Shown: positions 15,615-23,810 of the stretch, piece after piece
How the letters are laid out: the number at the start of each line of letters is the position of its first letter
How positions within the stretch are numbered: position 1 is the first letter of the stretch
Assembly: GCF_025359345.1 (NCBI RefSeq)
Contig: NZ_JANYGQ010000026.1
Coordinates: 124,001-188,000, forward strand
Length of the DNA stretch: 64,000 bases
From: Mucilaginibacter sp.
Lineage (GTDB): Bacteria; Bacteroidota; Bacteroidia; Sphingobacteriales; Sphingobacteriaceae
Direction of reading: 5' to 3'
Translations under genes and position numbers: made by a program
Notes under the pieces: model-generated
Told to the model about the DNA's origin: nothing
What the model saw: the letters and a program-made list of their open reading frames with translations, nothing else
The model's database searches: none

Positions 15615-16874
15615 ATGAATATAGGCATTATTGGCTTGGGCGATATGGGGCGTTTATACGCCAAAGCTTTTGCAGAAGCAGGCTACAAAGTGTGTGGCTG
15701 CGACTTGCCCGCAAACCGCGACCGGTTGGAAGAGGAGCTTACACCGTATGATATTAAAGTGATGGATAGCGGGAAAGATGTATCGCGCATCAGCGATTTA
15801 ATCATCTATTCGGTTGAAGCCGACCGCATGGCGCATGTTGTTGGCGAGTTTGGTTCATCAACCAAATATGGTGCCATAGTAGCCGGCCAAACGTCTGTTA
15901 AAACCCCGGAGATAACCACATTCGAAAAATACCTGCCTGCCGATGCGCAAATCATCACCTTTCACGGTATGCACGGCCCGGGCTTTAAGCCGAAAGGGCA
16001 GAAGCTGATATTGATACGCCATCGCGCTGATGACGCAGCGTACCAGCGCATGCTGGATTTGTTTACGGCCATCGGCTCGGATATTGTTGAACTCGGCGAT
16101 TACCACGAGCACGACAAGATGGTTGCCGATACGCAGGCTGTAACACACGTAGGTTTCGAAAGCATGGGCACAGCATGGAAAGAAGCCGGGTTTTTCCCAT
16201 GGGAGAATGCGTCATACGTCGGGGGTATAGATAATGTAAAGATATTGACCACCCTCCGTATATTCAGCTACAAAGCGCACGTATACGCGGGCCTGGCGAT
16301 ACTGAACCCCTATGCAAGGCAACAGGTGAAACGGTATGCCACATCCGAGTCGGAGTTATTTAAACTGATGATAAAGGAGGAGGAGGAAGCGTTCCGCGCC
16401 AGGCTTTACCGTGCCCGCGATTTTGTTTTCCACGAAAGTCGCAAGCCAATTATGCTGAATGACTCGGTGATGAAGGAGTTTTCATTGTCAGACAATGCGC
16501 ATCTTCGCAAGCCCAACTCGCACCTTAGTATATTAAGTATGGTTGATGCCTGGTACCACCTGGGCGTAAACCCTTATGATAACCTTATTTGCCAAACCCC
16601 GCCATTCCGTTTACGCCTGGGTATTGCCGAATATTTGTTTAAAAATGAAGAACTGCTGGAAGAATCGATAGAAACAGCGCTATATGATAAAACCATTCGT
16701 GGTGATGATCTGGAATTTCACTCGGCCGTACGCGAATGGTCGTCGATAATTGGTTACGGCGATATGCAGGGCTACAAAAAGCATTTTAACGATGTACAAG
16801 CCTTTTTTGACGGCAGGCTGGAAGAAGGGAATAAGCAGAGCGCGGAGTTGATTAGGAGGTTGATGAGCGAGTAA
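15615..16874 (+). CDS. tyrA: Fungal-type (TYR1-like) prephenate dehydrogenase
   Basis: 419 residues. Prephenate dehydrogenase oxidatively decarboxylates prephenate to 4-hydroxyphenylpyruvate on the tyrosine pathway. A Rossmann fold opens the protein (IGIIGLGDMGRLYAKAFAEA). From memory the whole length closely follows yeast Tyr1p and not the usual bacterial TyrA: GLGDMG, IIYSVEA, GQTS, FEKYLPADAQIIT, HDKMVADTQAVTH, NVKI-TLRI-S-K-HVYAGLAI-NP, YATSESELF, PNSHLS, DDLEF--A-REWSS. There is no chorismate mutase or ACT domain. The residues around HDK...DTQAVTH match the prephenate-binding His region of the family. It stands alone inside the block splitting the r-protein cluster, with no other aro gene nearby. 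Function confident by similarity; cofactor choice not tested. Confidence 0.85.
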   Translation: MNIGIIGLGDMGRLYAKAFAEAGYKVCGCDLPANRDRLEEELTPYDIKVMDSGKDVSRISDLIIYSVEADRMAHVVGEFGSSTKYGAIVAGQTSVKTPEITTFEKYLPADAQIITFHGMHGPGFKPKGQKLILIRHRADDAAYQRMLDLFTAIGSDIVELGDYHEHDKMVADTQAVTHVGFESMGTAWKEAGFFPWENASYVGGIDNVKILTTLRIFSYKAHVYAGLAILNPYARQQVKRYATSESELFKLMIKEEEEAFRARLYRARDFVFHESRKPIMLNDSVMKEFSLSDNAHLRKPNSHLSILSMVDAWYHLGVNPYDNLICQTPPFRLRLGIAEYLFKNEELLEESIETALYDKTIRGDDLEFHSAVREWSSIIGYGDMQGYKKHFNDVQAFFDGRLEEGNKQSAELIRRLMSE

Positions 16875-16933
16875 ACCGCTGATTTGATTGATTACGTTGA
16901 TTTGCGATAAAAGATTATTATAAAATATTTATT

Positions 16934-16974
16934 TATATTTGTACGTTATAAAGTACATCTGAAAGTACAAATAT
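16934..16974 (+). promoter_or_regulatory. Promoter -7 box and palindromic operator of the yefM-yoeB pair
   Basis: TATATTTG (16934-16941) fits the Bacteroidota -7 box. ATATTTGTAC (16935-16944) and GTACAAATAT (16965-16974) form a perfect 10-nt inverted repeat, with another GTAC at 16953-16956 between them. The right arm overlaps the antitoxin ATG at 16973. YefM proteins in enterobacteria bind palindromes with a TGTACA core, so autoregulation at this site is likely. No good -33 box is seen. Confidence 0.75.
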
Positions 16975-17227
16975 GAAAGCAATTACAATATCGTCGTTAA
17001 GAACAAAGATGAAAGCTTACTTTGACGGGGTAAGCGGTTCGCAGGATGTTATTGTCGTTCCCAGGAATAATAATGACGACGATGCCATAGTAATTATTTC
17101 GATTAAGGAATATAATTCGTTAAATGAAACAGCCCATTTACTATCCACTGGTGCAAACAGGAAGAGGCTGGAAGAGTCTATCGAACAGCTTAATGCCGGA
17201 GAAGTGATTCCTTACGCCTTTGATTAA
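16973..17227 (+). CDS. yefM: Type II antitoxin, Phd/YefM family
   Basis: 84 residues. The N-terminal half has the Phd/YefM fold that binds DNA as a dimer ([54 protein letters not shown]). The C-terminal part ([23 protein letters not shown]) would wrap and neutralise the toxin. It precedes a YoeB-type toxin by 17 nt, and a palindromic operator overlaps its start codon, giving the usual conditional autoregulation. The pair sits between tyrA and the C45-like gene inside the split r-protein cluster. Confidence 0.93.
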   Translation: MKAITISSLRTKMKAYFDGVSGSQDVIVVPRNNNDDDAIVIISIKEYNSLNETAHLLSTGANRKRLEESIEQLNAGEVIPYAFD

Positions 17228-17244
17228 ACTCAATACGCGTTAGC

Positions 17245-17523
17245 ATGAACACGGAGTTTACAAAAAATGGCTGGGAAGATTTTGAATATTGGCTTGAGAA
17301 TGACCCCGAAACCGTTAATAAAATACGGGATCTTATAAAGTCCATCAAACAAACACCATTTGCAGGCTTAGGAAAACCAGAACCCCTGAAGCATGGCCTC
17401 AAAGGGTTCTGGTCGAGAAGAATTACGGGTGAGCATAGGTTAGTTTACCAAATATCCGGTACAAAAGGCTCGGATCAGAAATGCTCAATTTTGCAGTGCC
17501 GGTTTCATTATGGCGATAAATAA
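17245..17523 (+). CDS. yoeB: Type II toxin, YoeB (Txe) family mRNA interferase
   Basis: 92 residues. YoeB toxins enter the ribosomal A site and cut mRNA after the start codon. Family signatures are clear: WEDFEYWLENDPETVNKIRDLI, GKPEPLKHGLKGFWSRRITGEHRLVYQI and CRFHYGDK at the end. Catalytic positions known from Escherichia coli YoeB are present as Glu46 and Arg65 at the same numbers, with His in the terminal FHY (His88 here). There is a small insertion (SGTKGSDQ) before the last strand. Its antitoxin is encoded 17 nt upstream. Intact and probably active. Confidence 0.95.
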   Translation: MNTEFTKNGWEDFEYWLENDPETVNKIRDLIKSIKQTPFAGLGKPEPLKHGLKGFWSRRITGEHRLVYQISGTKGSDQKCSILQCRFHYGDK

Positions 17524-17540
17524 CACTGCCCAATCAAAAA

Positions 17541-18956
17541 TTAGTTAGCAGCCGCGCTAAACAACGTCCACGGATAAGCTTTCATATTCCTCAAATATTT
17601 ACCCTGGGTTTTAACATATTCCGGGTGTTTTTTAAGAAACGGCCCGGCCAGGAAGTCGGCGCCACCGGGATGGCCCATGTGTGCCCACATCTGCATTTTA
17701 CCGGCCAGGTTGCTGGTTGTTACCTTCCCTTGTACGGCACCCATCGGGAAAAATGCAGGTTCATTAAATTCCTTACATCCCATTGGGTCTTCTTCTACGT
17801 GGCCATCAATAACGCAGCGGTTATAGGCGTCTTTGTTATTTAATGCGTCGTACGTATCGCCTTCGATGGTTTTGCCGGTGGTGTCGCTAAGCTTGCCTTT
17901 ATAATCTACATAAACCAGTTTTTCCATGCGCTTCCTGCGTGCATTTGGCGATGTAGTTTTGTCGTTTACGTCAAAAGTGGTTTCCTCTTTAATAAGTTTA
18001 GGGTCTATGGCGAAATTGGAACCAATAATGGCCGTGTCTTTCGAGCGCCATACTTTGAAGTTTTTAAGCCCGAGTTCAAGCTTGGCAACCTCGTTGGTTT
18101 TGGTATCGCCAATCAGCCAGTCGTTGGCATAGCCGCCGTTGTTGTCGGTTGTCATTATTTTTACAAAATCGTCGATGTTGTTGGCGTACTGGGCGGCTTT
18201 GCGGGCACGTACAAATTCGGCTGTTTTGGTGGTATCGTAGCCCTTAAACTGGGTTATGGTAGTTTCGGTTATCAATACACCGCTCTTGCTTACCACAAAA
18301 TCGTCGCCGCTATGAATAAAGCCGGGGCCGGTATCCATTAAAAATTCGTTGCCCTTTTCGGGTTTTATATCGGCAATTACGTTCCAGCGTTCGCCAACAA
18401 TATAGTCGGTCCAATTATTATGGGCAATCACAATTTTATGGTCCTTTGTAAAGCTGCCGGTGGCAATAAATGCGCTGCAATTGCCGGGAGCCCGGTTATT
18501 GCCGCTGCCGGGTTTAAGTTTGTTCATTAATAAAGGCACATAATATCCAGGCAGTTCGTAATAAGCATTCAACGCAGTTATGTCGAGCGAATCGTACTTA
18601 AAACCTTTAGCCCGCAGTCCCTCGGCAATACCTTTCATTTCATCCTGGTATTCCTTGTCGACCTTCTTCCATAAAAACCTGGCGGAAGCTGCGCGATAAA
18701 ATTCCCATGTTTTGCCGCTGCTGCTTGGCAGGTAATATTGCATTACCTTAATCATGGTATCAATTTCTTTAGCTGCCAGGAAACCGTGCTGGTAACCAAT
18801 GTCGGCCGGTGCGCCTGCCAGGTGCAGGTATATCCAGCCATTTTTGTCTTCGCGACTGGCATTGGCCAGGCGGTTGTTTGTTTTGGGTGCTTCTTTACAA
18901 CTGAAAAGTACAGTTACTAGTAATAAAGTAATGAGAATTTTTAAAGGGGATTTCAT
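17541..18956 (-). CDS. C45 / phospholipase B-like N-terminal-nucleophile hydrolase, lipoprotein
   Basis: 471 residues. Lipoprotein signal with lipobox LFSC (Cys20). The body resembles acyl-CoA:6-APA acyltransferase-like (peptidase C45) and phospholipase B-like Ntn hydrolases: GYQHGFLAAKEI near the start, and GNCSAFIATGS with the probable nucleophile Cys160 exposed by self-cleavage. These are followed by IVIAHNNWTDY and a C-terminal MQMWAHMGHPGGADFLAGPF. Such enzymes hydrolyse amide or ester bonds of lipids or peptides; the substrate here is unknown. Convergent with yoeB, with 17 nt between the stops, and no shared operon. Confidence 0.8.
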   Translation of the reverse strand: MKSPLKILITLLLVTVLFSCKEAPKTNNRLANASREDKNGWIYLHLAGAPADIGYQHGFLAAKEIDTMIKVMQYYLPSSSGKTWEFYRAASARFLWKKVDKEYQDEMKGIAEGLRAKGFKYDSLDITALNAYYELPGYYVPLLMNKLKPGSGNNRAPGNCSAFIATGSFTKDHKIVIAHNNWTDYIVGERWNVIADIKPEKGNEFLMDTGPGFIHSGDDFVVSKSGVLITETTITQFKGYDTTKTAEFVRARKAAQYANNIDDFVKIMTTDNNGGYANDWLIGDTKTNEVAKLELGLKNFKVWRSKDTAIIGSNFAIDPKLIKEETTFDVNDKTTSPNARRKRMEKLVYVDYKGKLSDTTGKTIEGDTYDALNNKDAYNRCVIDGHVEEDPMGCKEFNEPAFFPMGAVQGKVTTSNLAGKMQMWAHMGHPGGADFLAGPFLKKHPEYVKTQGKYLRNMKAYPWTLFSAAAN

Positions 18957-19124
18957 TTTGAGTCAGTTAGTTAGCGATGGCTGAATATAGGAAAAACATA
19001 TGAAGTTTTCAAAACGGCATAAGTTTTTGACAATGACGATTTCTTATATTTGGATACAGGGGAACGCCAACTCTTTAGGTCTGCACGGCTACGCGCCAAA
19101 GGAAAAAATAGGTTACCAGCTCCG

Positions 19125-19188
19125 CAAAGCGTTCCATTTTTACATTTTGGAACACCTCGGGTAAAGTGGAACTCGCTGATTATCAATG
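19125..19188. repeat. Diverged copy of the AGCGTTCC repeat (family D)
   Basis: AAGCGTTCCATTTTT and GGAACACCTCGG, then GCTGATTATCAA, appear in the same order as in the four copies at 46777, 46915, 47073 and 48152. The GAACGCT end is lost. It lies in the 380-bp gap between the C45-like gene and the membrane protein gene; otherwise I see nothing in that gap. Confidence 0.6.
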
Positions 19189-19336
19189 ATTCCAATTTTA
19201 TTAAATGGTCAGATTTAAGTAAGTGGCTAGCAACCAACACTACGTAAGCGCATTTTTTTGGCAATACCGCTGTAAGTGCTTAATAATCAAGTATCCCGTC
19301 TTTTTTACCAGCCCGATTTTTGTCTCGCTGAGGTAA

Positions 19337-19966
19337 TTAATTGTTAATTTTTGCTGTGTTTATTAATTCTCCCCGGTATAAATGATAAAAGAACATGGGC
19401 AGAAATACGAGGTTGAGCAGCAAAACGCCTGCTACTATTTGTGCGCCTGCTGTTGGATAATGAAGTGATTTAAAAATAGCGCCAACAGAGATTAGTAATG
19501 CAGCCAAGAACCCTGCTATTACCCGTACATTATATCCAGCTGTATGAGATTTCCAATGTTTTATGGAACTTGAGAACAGGATAATGGCGGTGGCGATTAC
19601 TAAAAGGAAAGCGATTAGGAACAAGACGGAAGCGCCCGGCCAATGCATGGTTTTGAACATAATAACTGTGGAGATACAGAATACGGTTAAAAAACCGGCG
19701 AAATAAATGGTGCGTTTCATGATCGTTTGTTGTTTATGGTTTAAAATAAAATAAAGTTCCTCCTGTATTTCGTGCATACCGTTGGGTGTAATGGCCTGGA
19801 ATGCAGTTTTATAAGCCGATTCAAAATCAGCGCCGGTTAATAGTATTTCTTCAATAAAGCAGCAATAATGGTCGAGCAAGTCATTTTGAAGAGCCTTATC
19901 GGTAACCCCATCAGCTATGATGTGCCCAAGAATTATCATTTCCTCATCGTCACTAAGTTGTCCCAT
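19337..19966 (-). CDS. Membrane protein with duplicated GldL-like hairpins, paired with PadR
   Basis: 209 residues. The N-terminal 80 are soluble (DDEEMIILGHIIADGVTDKALQNDLLDHYCCFIEEIL), resembling the HAAS/DUF1700-type cytoplasmic domain often found with PadR regulators. Four membrane segments follow as two similar hairpins. Each contains the same short motif: FKTMHWPGA in the first, FKSLHYPTA in the second. FK-x-x-H-x-P-x-A between membrane segments recalls the N-terminus of the gliding protein GldL. The gene overlaps padR by 14 nt and must be translated from the same mRNA. Function unknown; a membrane partner controlled by the PadR protein is the likely arrangement. Confidence 0.72.
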   Translation of the reverse strand: MGQLSDDEEMIILGHIIADGVTDKALQNDLLDHYCCFIEEILLTGADFESAYKTAFQAITPNGMHEIQEELYFILNHKQQTIMKRTIYFAGFLTVFCISTVIMFKTMHWPGASVLFLIAFLLVIATAIILFSSSIKHWKSHTAGYNVRVIAGFLAALLISVGAIFKSLHYPTAGAQIVAGVLLLNLVFLPMFFYHLYRGELINTAKINN

Positions 19967-20303
19967 ATGGTTTTGATGGCGGTGCGTTAATTAATTGATG
20001 TATGGTTTGTAAGAATGCCAACAATTCATCTACGGATGCTTTAGCCGATATTTTTCCGGATGGTGTAAGGCTATAATACTTACGGATCCTTTTACCGATA
20101 AATACTTCCTCGGCAACTAACAATTTATCTGCTTCCAGTTTATGAAGCGCGGGGTAAAGCGAGCCTTCTTTAACCAGTATTTTTTCATCCGACATTTCTT
20201 TAACCAATTGCACTATCTCGTAACCATACATCCGGCCTTTTTCTTCCAGTAATTTAAGAATAATGGTGCTTAGTGTGCCCTTCAGTAATTCCGTTTGTAT
20301 CAT
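19953..20303 (-). CDS. PadR family transcriptional regulator
   Basis: 116 residues. Winged-helix PadR pattern: LLKGTLSTIILKLLEEKGRMYGYEIVQLVKEMS, then EGSLYPALHKLEADKLLVAE, the wing IGKRIRKYYSLTPSGK, and a short C-terminal dimer helix. This is the short PadR-s2 type. It heads a two-gene unit with the overlapping membrane protein. The region upstream contains ATGTATTTAAATTTAACAT (from about 20343), a loose ATGT/ACAT dyad of the kind PadR proteins bind, although the 11-nt spacing differs from the classical 8. Confidence 0.92.
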   Translation of the reverse strand: MIQTELLKGTLSTIILKLLEEKGRMYGYEIVQLVKEMSDEKILVKEGSLYPALHKLEADKLLVAEEVFIGKRIRKYYSLTPSGKISAKASVDELLAFLQTIHQLINAPPSKPYGTT

Positions 20304-20620
20304 GGTTGTTTATTGCATCAGTTAACAATGCATCACAAAGCTATGTATTTAAATTTAACATGCAAATTTTTTATTTTAGGATGCACAACACAAACTATCA
20401 TTCAAACTAATGACGCATGCCGTATAAAAAAAAATGCCGCAACCAAAGATTTTTAGGCAAAGTGCACCGGTCCATCCTCAAAATAAATCACGCAAAACAA
20501 TAATTCATCCCGCGGTAAGTATAATCTAACCTGATTCCGCCAATCAACCACTCACTTTATCAAGCAATTCCCTCACAAATCGCCATCAAAATAAATTATA
20601 AAAAAATAACTCACTAACTA

Positions 20621-20651
20621 TTTGATAATTACTGTAAAGTTTCTATCTTTG
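20621..20651 (+). promoter_or_regulatory. Promoter for the rplC-rplQ cluster
   Basis: TTTG (20621-20624), 19 nt, TATCTTTG (20644-20651): a full match to the Bacteroidota -33/-7 consensus. It explains how rplC and the following genes are transcribed despite separation from rpsJ. The rest of the 421-bp gap upstream shows no gene. Confidence 0.88.
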
Positions 20652-20684
20652 CCGTCCCTTTCGGGGGGAATAATATGTCTTGAA

Positions 20685-20702
20685 CGAAGCCCTACTGCTT
20701 CG
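20685..20702 (+). promoter_or_regulatory. Leader hairpin before rplC
   Basis: CGAAGC (20685-20690), six-nt loop, GCTTCG (20697-20702), in the 70-nt leader of rplC. Possible site for r-protein autoregulation; small and unproven. Confidence 0.45.
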
Positions 20703-20725
20703 ATGGACACAAACTAAAAAAGAAA

Positions 20726-21343
20726 ATGTCAGGAATTATTGGTAAAAAGGTAGGAATGACCAGCATTTTCGATGAAGCAGGAAAAAACATTCCCTGCACA
20801 GTAATCGAAGCTGGCCCTTGTGTGGTAACACAGATTAGGTCTGTTGAAACCGACGGATATGCAGCTGTACAGCTTGCATATGGCGAGAAAAAAGAAAAAC
20901 ACACTTCAGGTCCTTTAAAAGGTCACTTCCAAAAAGCCGGCACTACACCAAAACGTAAGCTGGTTGAATTTAAAACTTTCACGGACGAAAAAGCATTAGG
21001 AGACACTATTTCGGTAGATATCTTCGAGATAGGCGACTTTGTTGATGTGGTTGGTACCTCAAAAGGTAAAGGTTTTCAAGGTGTTGTAAAACGTCATGGT
21101 TTTGCGGGTGTGGGTATGCAAACTCACGGTCAGCACAATCGTTTACGTGCACCAGGTTCAATGGGAGCGTCTTCATGGCCTTCACGTGTATTTAAAGGTA
21201 TGCGTATGGCCGGACAGATGGGAAATGAGCGTGTGAAGATTCAGAACCTACAAGTTGTGAAAATTTTCGCCGAGCAAAATCTGCTGGTTGTTAAAGGTTC
21301 CATCCCCGGAGCTAAGGGTTCATTCGTAATAGTGGATAAATAA
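20726..21343 (+). CDS. rplC: 50S ribosomal protein L3 (uL3)
   Basis: 205 residues. L3 is an early-assembly 23S rRNA binder whose extended loop reaches the peptidyl transferase centre. Starts [27 protein letters not shown]; the signature loop [41 protein letters not shown] is intact. First gene of the long cluster after its own promoter at 20621-20651, and one base before rplD. Confidence 0.99.
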   Translation: MSGIIGKKVGMTSIFDEAGKNIPCTVIEAGPCVVTQIRSVETDGYAAVQLAYGEKKEKHTSGPLKGHFQKAGTTPKRKLVEFKTFTDEKALGDTISVDIFEIGDFVDVVGTSKGKGFQGVVKRHGFAGVGMQTHGQHNRLRAPGSMGASSWPSRVFKGMRMAGQMGNERVKIQNLQVVKIFAEQNLLVVKGSIPGAKGSFVIVDK

Positions 21344-21344
21344 G

Positions 21345-21974
21345 ATGGAAGTTAAAGTAGTAAATGTATCAGGTAAAGAAACAGGTGCCAAGGTGCAACT
21401 TCCTGAGTCCGTATTCGGTATCGAACCAAACGATCACGCAATTTATCTTGATGTTAAGCAGTATTTAGCTAACCAGCGTCAGGGTACACACAAATCAAAA
21501 CAGCGTAACGAAATTGCAGGTTCAACCCGCAAGTTATATAAGCAAAAAGGTACCGGTGGTGCCCGTGCAGGTAGCGTAAAATCTCCATTGTTTAATGGTG
21601 GTGGCCGTGTATTCGGTCCGCAGCCGCGCGATTACAGCTTCAAGTTAAACAAGAAGCTTAAATCACTGGCCCGCAACTCTGCTTTATCATACAAAGCAAA
21701 AGACAGCAACATAGTAGTTGTAGAAGACTTTACTTTTGACGCAATCAAAACTAAAAGCTACATACAGCTTCAGTCAGATCTTAATGTTAGTGATGTAAAA
21801 ACACTTTTAGTATTAGGCGCTGCAAATGACAATGTTTATTTATCAAGCAGGAACCTGAAAAAAACTAAGGTTATTGTGGCAAACCAGTTAAACACATATG
21901 ATGTGTTAAACGCAGGCAAGCTAATTTTAACTACAGGCGCCCTTAAAACTTTGGAGGAAGCATTAGCTAAGTAA
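21345..21974 (+). CDS. rplD: 50S ribosomal protein L4 (uL4)
   Basis: 209 residues. L4 lines the nascent-peptide tunnel with L22 and in enterobacteria represses the S10 operon. The tunnel loop is recognised by [43 protein letters not shown]; the C-terminal Rossmann-like part ends KTLEEALAK. One base separates its start from the rplC stop, so translation is coupled. Confidence 0.99.
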   Translation: MEVKVVNVSGKETGAKVQLPESVFGIEPNDHAIYLDVKQYLANQRQGTHKSKQRNEIAGSTRKLYKQKGTGGARAGSVKSPLFNGGGRVFGPQPRDYSFKLNKKLKSLARNSALSYKAKDSNIVVVEDFTFDAIKTKSYIQLQSDLNVSDVKTLLVLGAANDNVYLSSRNLKKTKVIVANQLNTYDVLNAGKLILTTGALKTLEEALAK

Positions 21975-21976
21975 TT

Positions 21977-22267
21977 ATGGAAATTTTAAAGAAACCCTTA
22001 CTTACTGAAAAAGTAACTCAATTAACCGAGAAGCTTAACCGTTATGCTTTCAAAGTTGATCCAAGAGCTAACAAGATTCAGATTAAAGGAGCCATTGAGG
22101 CTATGTATGGTGTTAATGTGAAAGCTGTAAACACCATGAAATACGTTGGTAAACTTAAAACCCGCAATACAAAAGCAGGCGCCGTTAGCGGCCGCGCTGC
22201 AGCGTATAAAAAAGCGGTTATTACGTTGAAAGACGGAGAAGTAATTGATTTTTATAGCGGTATATAA
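21977..22267 (+). CDS. rplW: 50S ribosomal protein L23 (uL23)
   Basis: 96 residues. L23 sits at the tunnel exit and docks trigger factor and SRP. Pattern [12 protein letters not shown], then [32 protein letters not shown] and the basic loop [19 protein letters not shown]. It starts two bases after rplD. Confidence 0.99.
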   Translation: MEILKKPLLTEKVTQLTEKLNRYAFKVDPRANKIQIKGAIEAMYGVNVKAVNTMKYVGKLKTRNTKAGAVSGRAAAYKKAVITLKDGEVIDFYSGI

Positions 22268-22275
22268 ATAAAGAG

Positions 22276-23103
22276 ATGGCAGTTAAAAGATTTAAACCGG
22301 TTACACCCGGTACCCGCTTCCGCATAGATACCAGTACATCGGATATCACAACAAACGTTCCTGAAAAGTCGTTGGTTGTGTCTGCGAACACTCGGTCAGG
22401 CGGACGTAACAACAGCGGTAAAATGACCATGCGCTACATGGGCGGTGGCCATAAACAAGCCTACAGGTTAATTGATTTCAAACGCAATAAATTTGATATC
22501 CCTGCAAAAGTTGCAACTATCGAGTACGATCCTAACCGTTCGGCACGTATAGCTCTGTTACACTTTGTTGACGGAGAGAAAAGATATATGATAGCGCCGG
22601 AAGGTTTAACAGTTGGATTAACTGTTATATCGGGCGAAACAGCGCCACCTGAAATTGGTAACACCTTACCATTAAAAAATATACCGTTAGGCTCAATTAT
22701 TCACAATATTGAATTGAACCCAGGCCAGGGCGGTACCATAGCACGTAGTGCAGGTACTTACGCACAGCTTTCGGCACGTGACGGTAAATATGCTATCATC
22801 AAATTGCCTTCAGGCGAAACACGTATGATATTGTCAACTTGCTTGGCAACTATCGGTACCGTTTCAAATGGCGACAAAGCAAACGCTGTGTTAGGTAAAG
22901 CCGGCCGCAAACGCTGGTTAGGCCGTCGCCCAAGAGTTCGTGGTGTAGCCATGAACCCGGTAGATCACCCTATGGGTGGTGGCGAGGGCAGGGCCTCAGG
23001 TGGTCACCCACGTTCGCGCAAAGGTTTATTAGCTAAAGGCTACAAAACCCGCGACAAAAAGAAAACATCGGATCGTTATATCATTGAAAGAAGGAAGAAA
23101 TAA
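22276..23103 (+). CDS. rplB: 50S ribosomal protein L2 (uL2)
   Basis: 275 residues. L2 is needed for subunit joining and peptidyl transfer. Conserved ends and core: [31 protein letters not shown], the OB-fold, and the highly conserved [30 protein letters not shown], whose His in DHPMGGGEG lies near the catalytic centre. Eight bases after rplW. Confidence 0.99.
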   Translation: MAVKRFKPVTPGTRFRIDTSTSDITTNVPEKSLVVSANTRSGGRNNSGKMTMRYMGGGHKQAYRLIDFKRNKFDIPAKVATIEYDPNRSARIALLHFVDGEKRYMIAPEGLTVGLTVISGETAPPEIGNTLPLKNIPLGSIIHNIELNPGQGGTIARSAGTYAQLSARDGKYAIIKLPSGETRMILSTCLATIGTVSNGDKANAVLGKAGRKRWLGRRPRVRGVAMNPVDHPMGGGEGRASGGHPRSRKGLLAKGYKTRDKKKTSDRYIIERRKK

Positions 23104-23105
23104 CA

Positions 23106-23372
23106 ATGGCACGTTCAATTAGAAAAGGACCTTACATCGATCATAACCTTGACAAAAAAGTTATGGTTCTGAATGATTCAAATAAGAAATCGGTTGTAAA
23201 AACATGGTCAAGACGCTCCATGATCTCTCCGGATTTCGTTGGTCATACATTCGCAGTACACAACGGTAATAAATTTATCCCTGTGTACGTAACAGAAAAC
23301 ATGGTTGGACACAAGCTGGGAGAGTTTGCACCAACACGTACATTCCGTGGTCACGCAGAAAAGAAAAAATAA
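23106..23372 (+). CDS. rpsS: 30S ribosomal protein S19 (uS19)
   Basis: 88 residues. Located in the 30S head with S13, contacting A-site t[43 protein letters not shown] and [16 protein letters not shown] are all present. Two bases after rplB. Confidence 0.99.
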   Translation: MARSIRKGPYIDHNLDKKVMVLNDSNKKSVVKTWSRRSMISPDFVGHTFAVHNGNKFIPVYVTENMVGHKLGEFAPTRTFRGHAEKKK

Positions 23373-23375
23373 GGC

Positions 23376-23804
23376 ATGGAAGCAACAACAAAAATTAAAA
23401 GGTCTGTATTAATCAGACAGCAAAAGGAAGCTGCAAAATTGCAGGTTGGTGGTGCATCTGTTGCCAAATTACAGAACTGCCCTACCTCACCGCGTAAAAT
23501 GCGTTTGGTGGTTGACCTTATCCGTGGTATGAACGTTGAGAAAGCGATATATACCCTAAAATTTTTAAATAAAGAAGCCGCAATACGCGTTGAAAAGCTT
23601 TTGTTATCAGCCATCAAAAACTGGGAAGCAAAAAACGAAGGCAAGCGTGTTGAAGACAGCAACTTATATGTAAAAGAGGTTTCAGTAGGCGGTGGTCGTC
23701 AGCTAAAAAGGTTACGCCCTGCTCCGCAAGGAAGGGGATACCGTATCCGCAAACGCTCAAACCATGTACACCTGATCGTAGACAGTAAAAACGACAACAA
23801 TTAA
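23376..23804 (+). CDS. rplV: 50S ribosomal protein L22 (uL22)
   Basis: 142 residues, longer than Escherichia coli L22 by about 30 because of an N-terminal extension ([21 protein letters not shown]) typical of Bacteroidota. L22 lines the exit tunnel and carries macrolide-relevant residues. Core: [28 protein letters not shown]; beta-hairpin loop [24 protein letters not shown]. Confidence 0.99.
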   Translation: MEATTKIKRSVLIRQQKEAAKLQVGGASVAKLQNCPTSPRKMRLVVDLIRGMNVEKAIYTLKFLNKEAAIRVEKLLLSAIKNWEAKNEGKRVEDSNLYVKEVSVGGGRQLKRLRPAPQGRGYRIRKRSNHVHLIVDSKNDNN

Positions 23805-23810
23805 TTTGAA

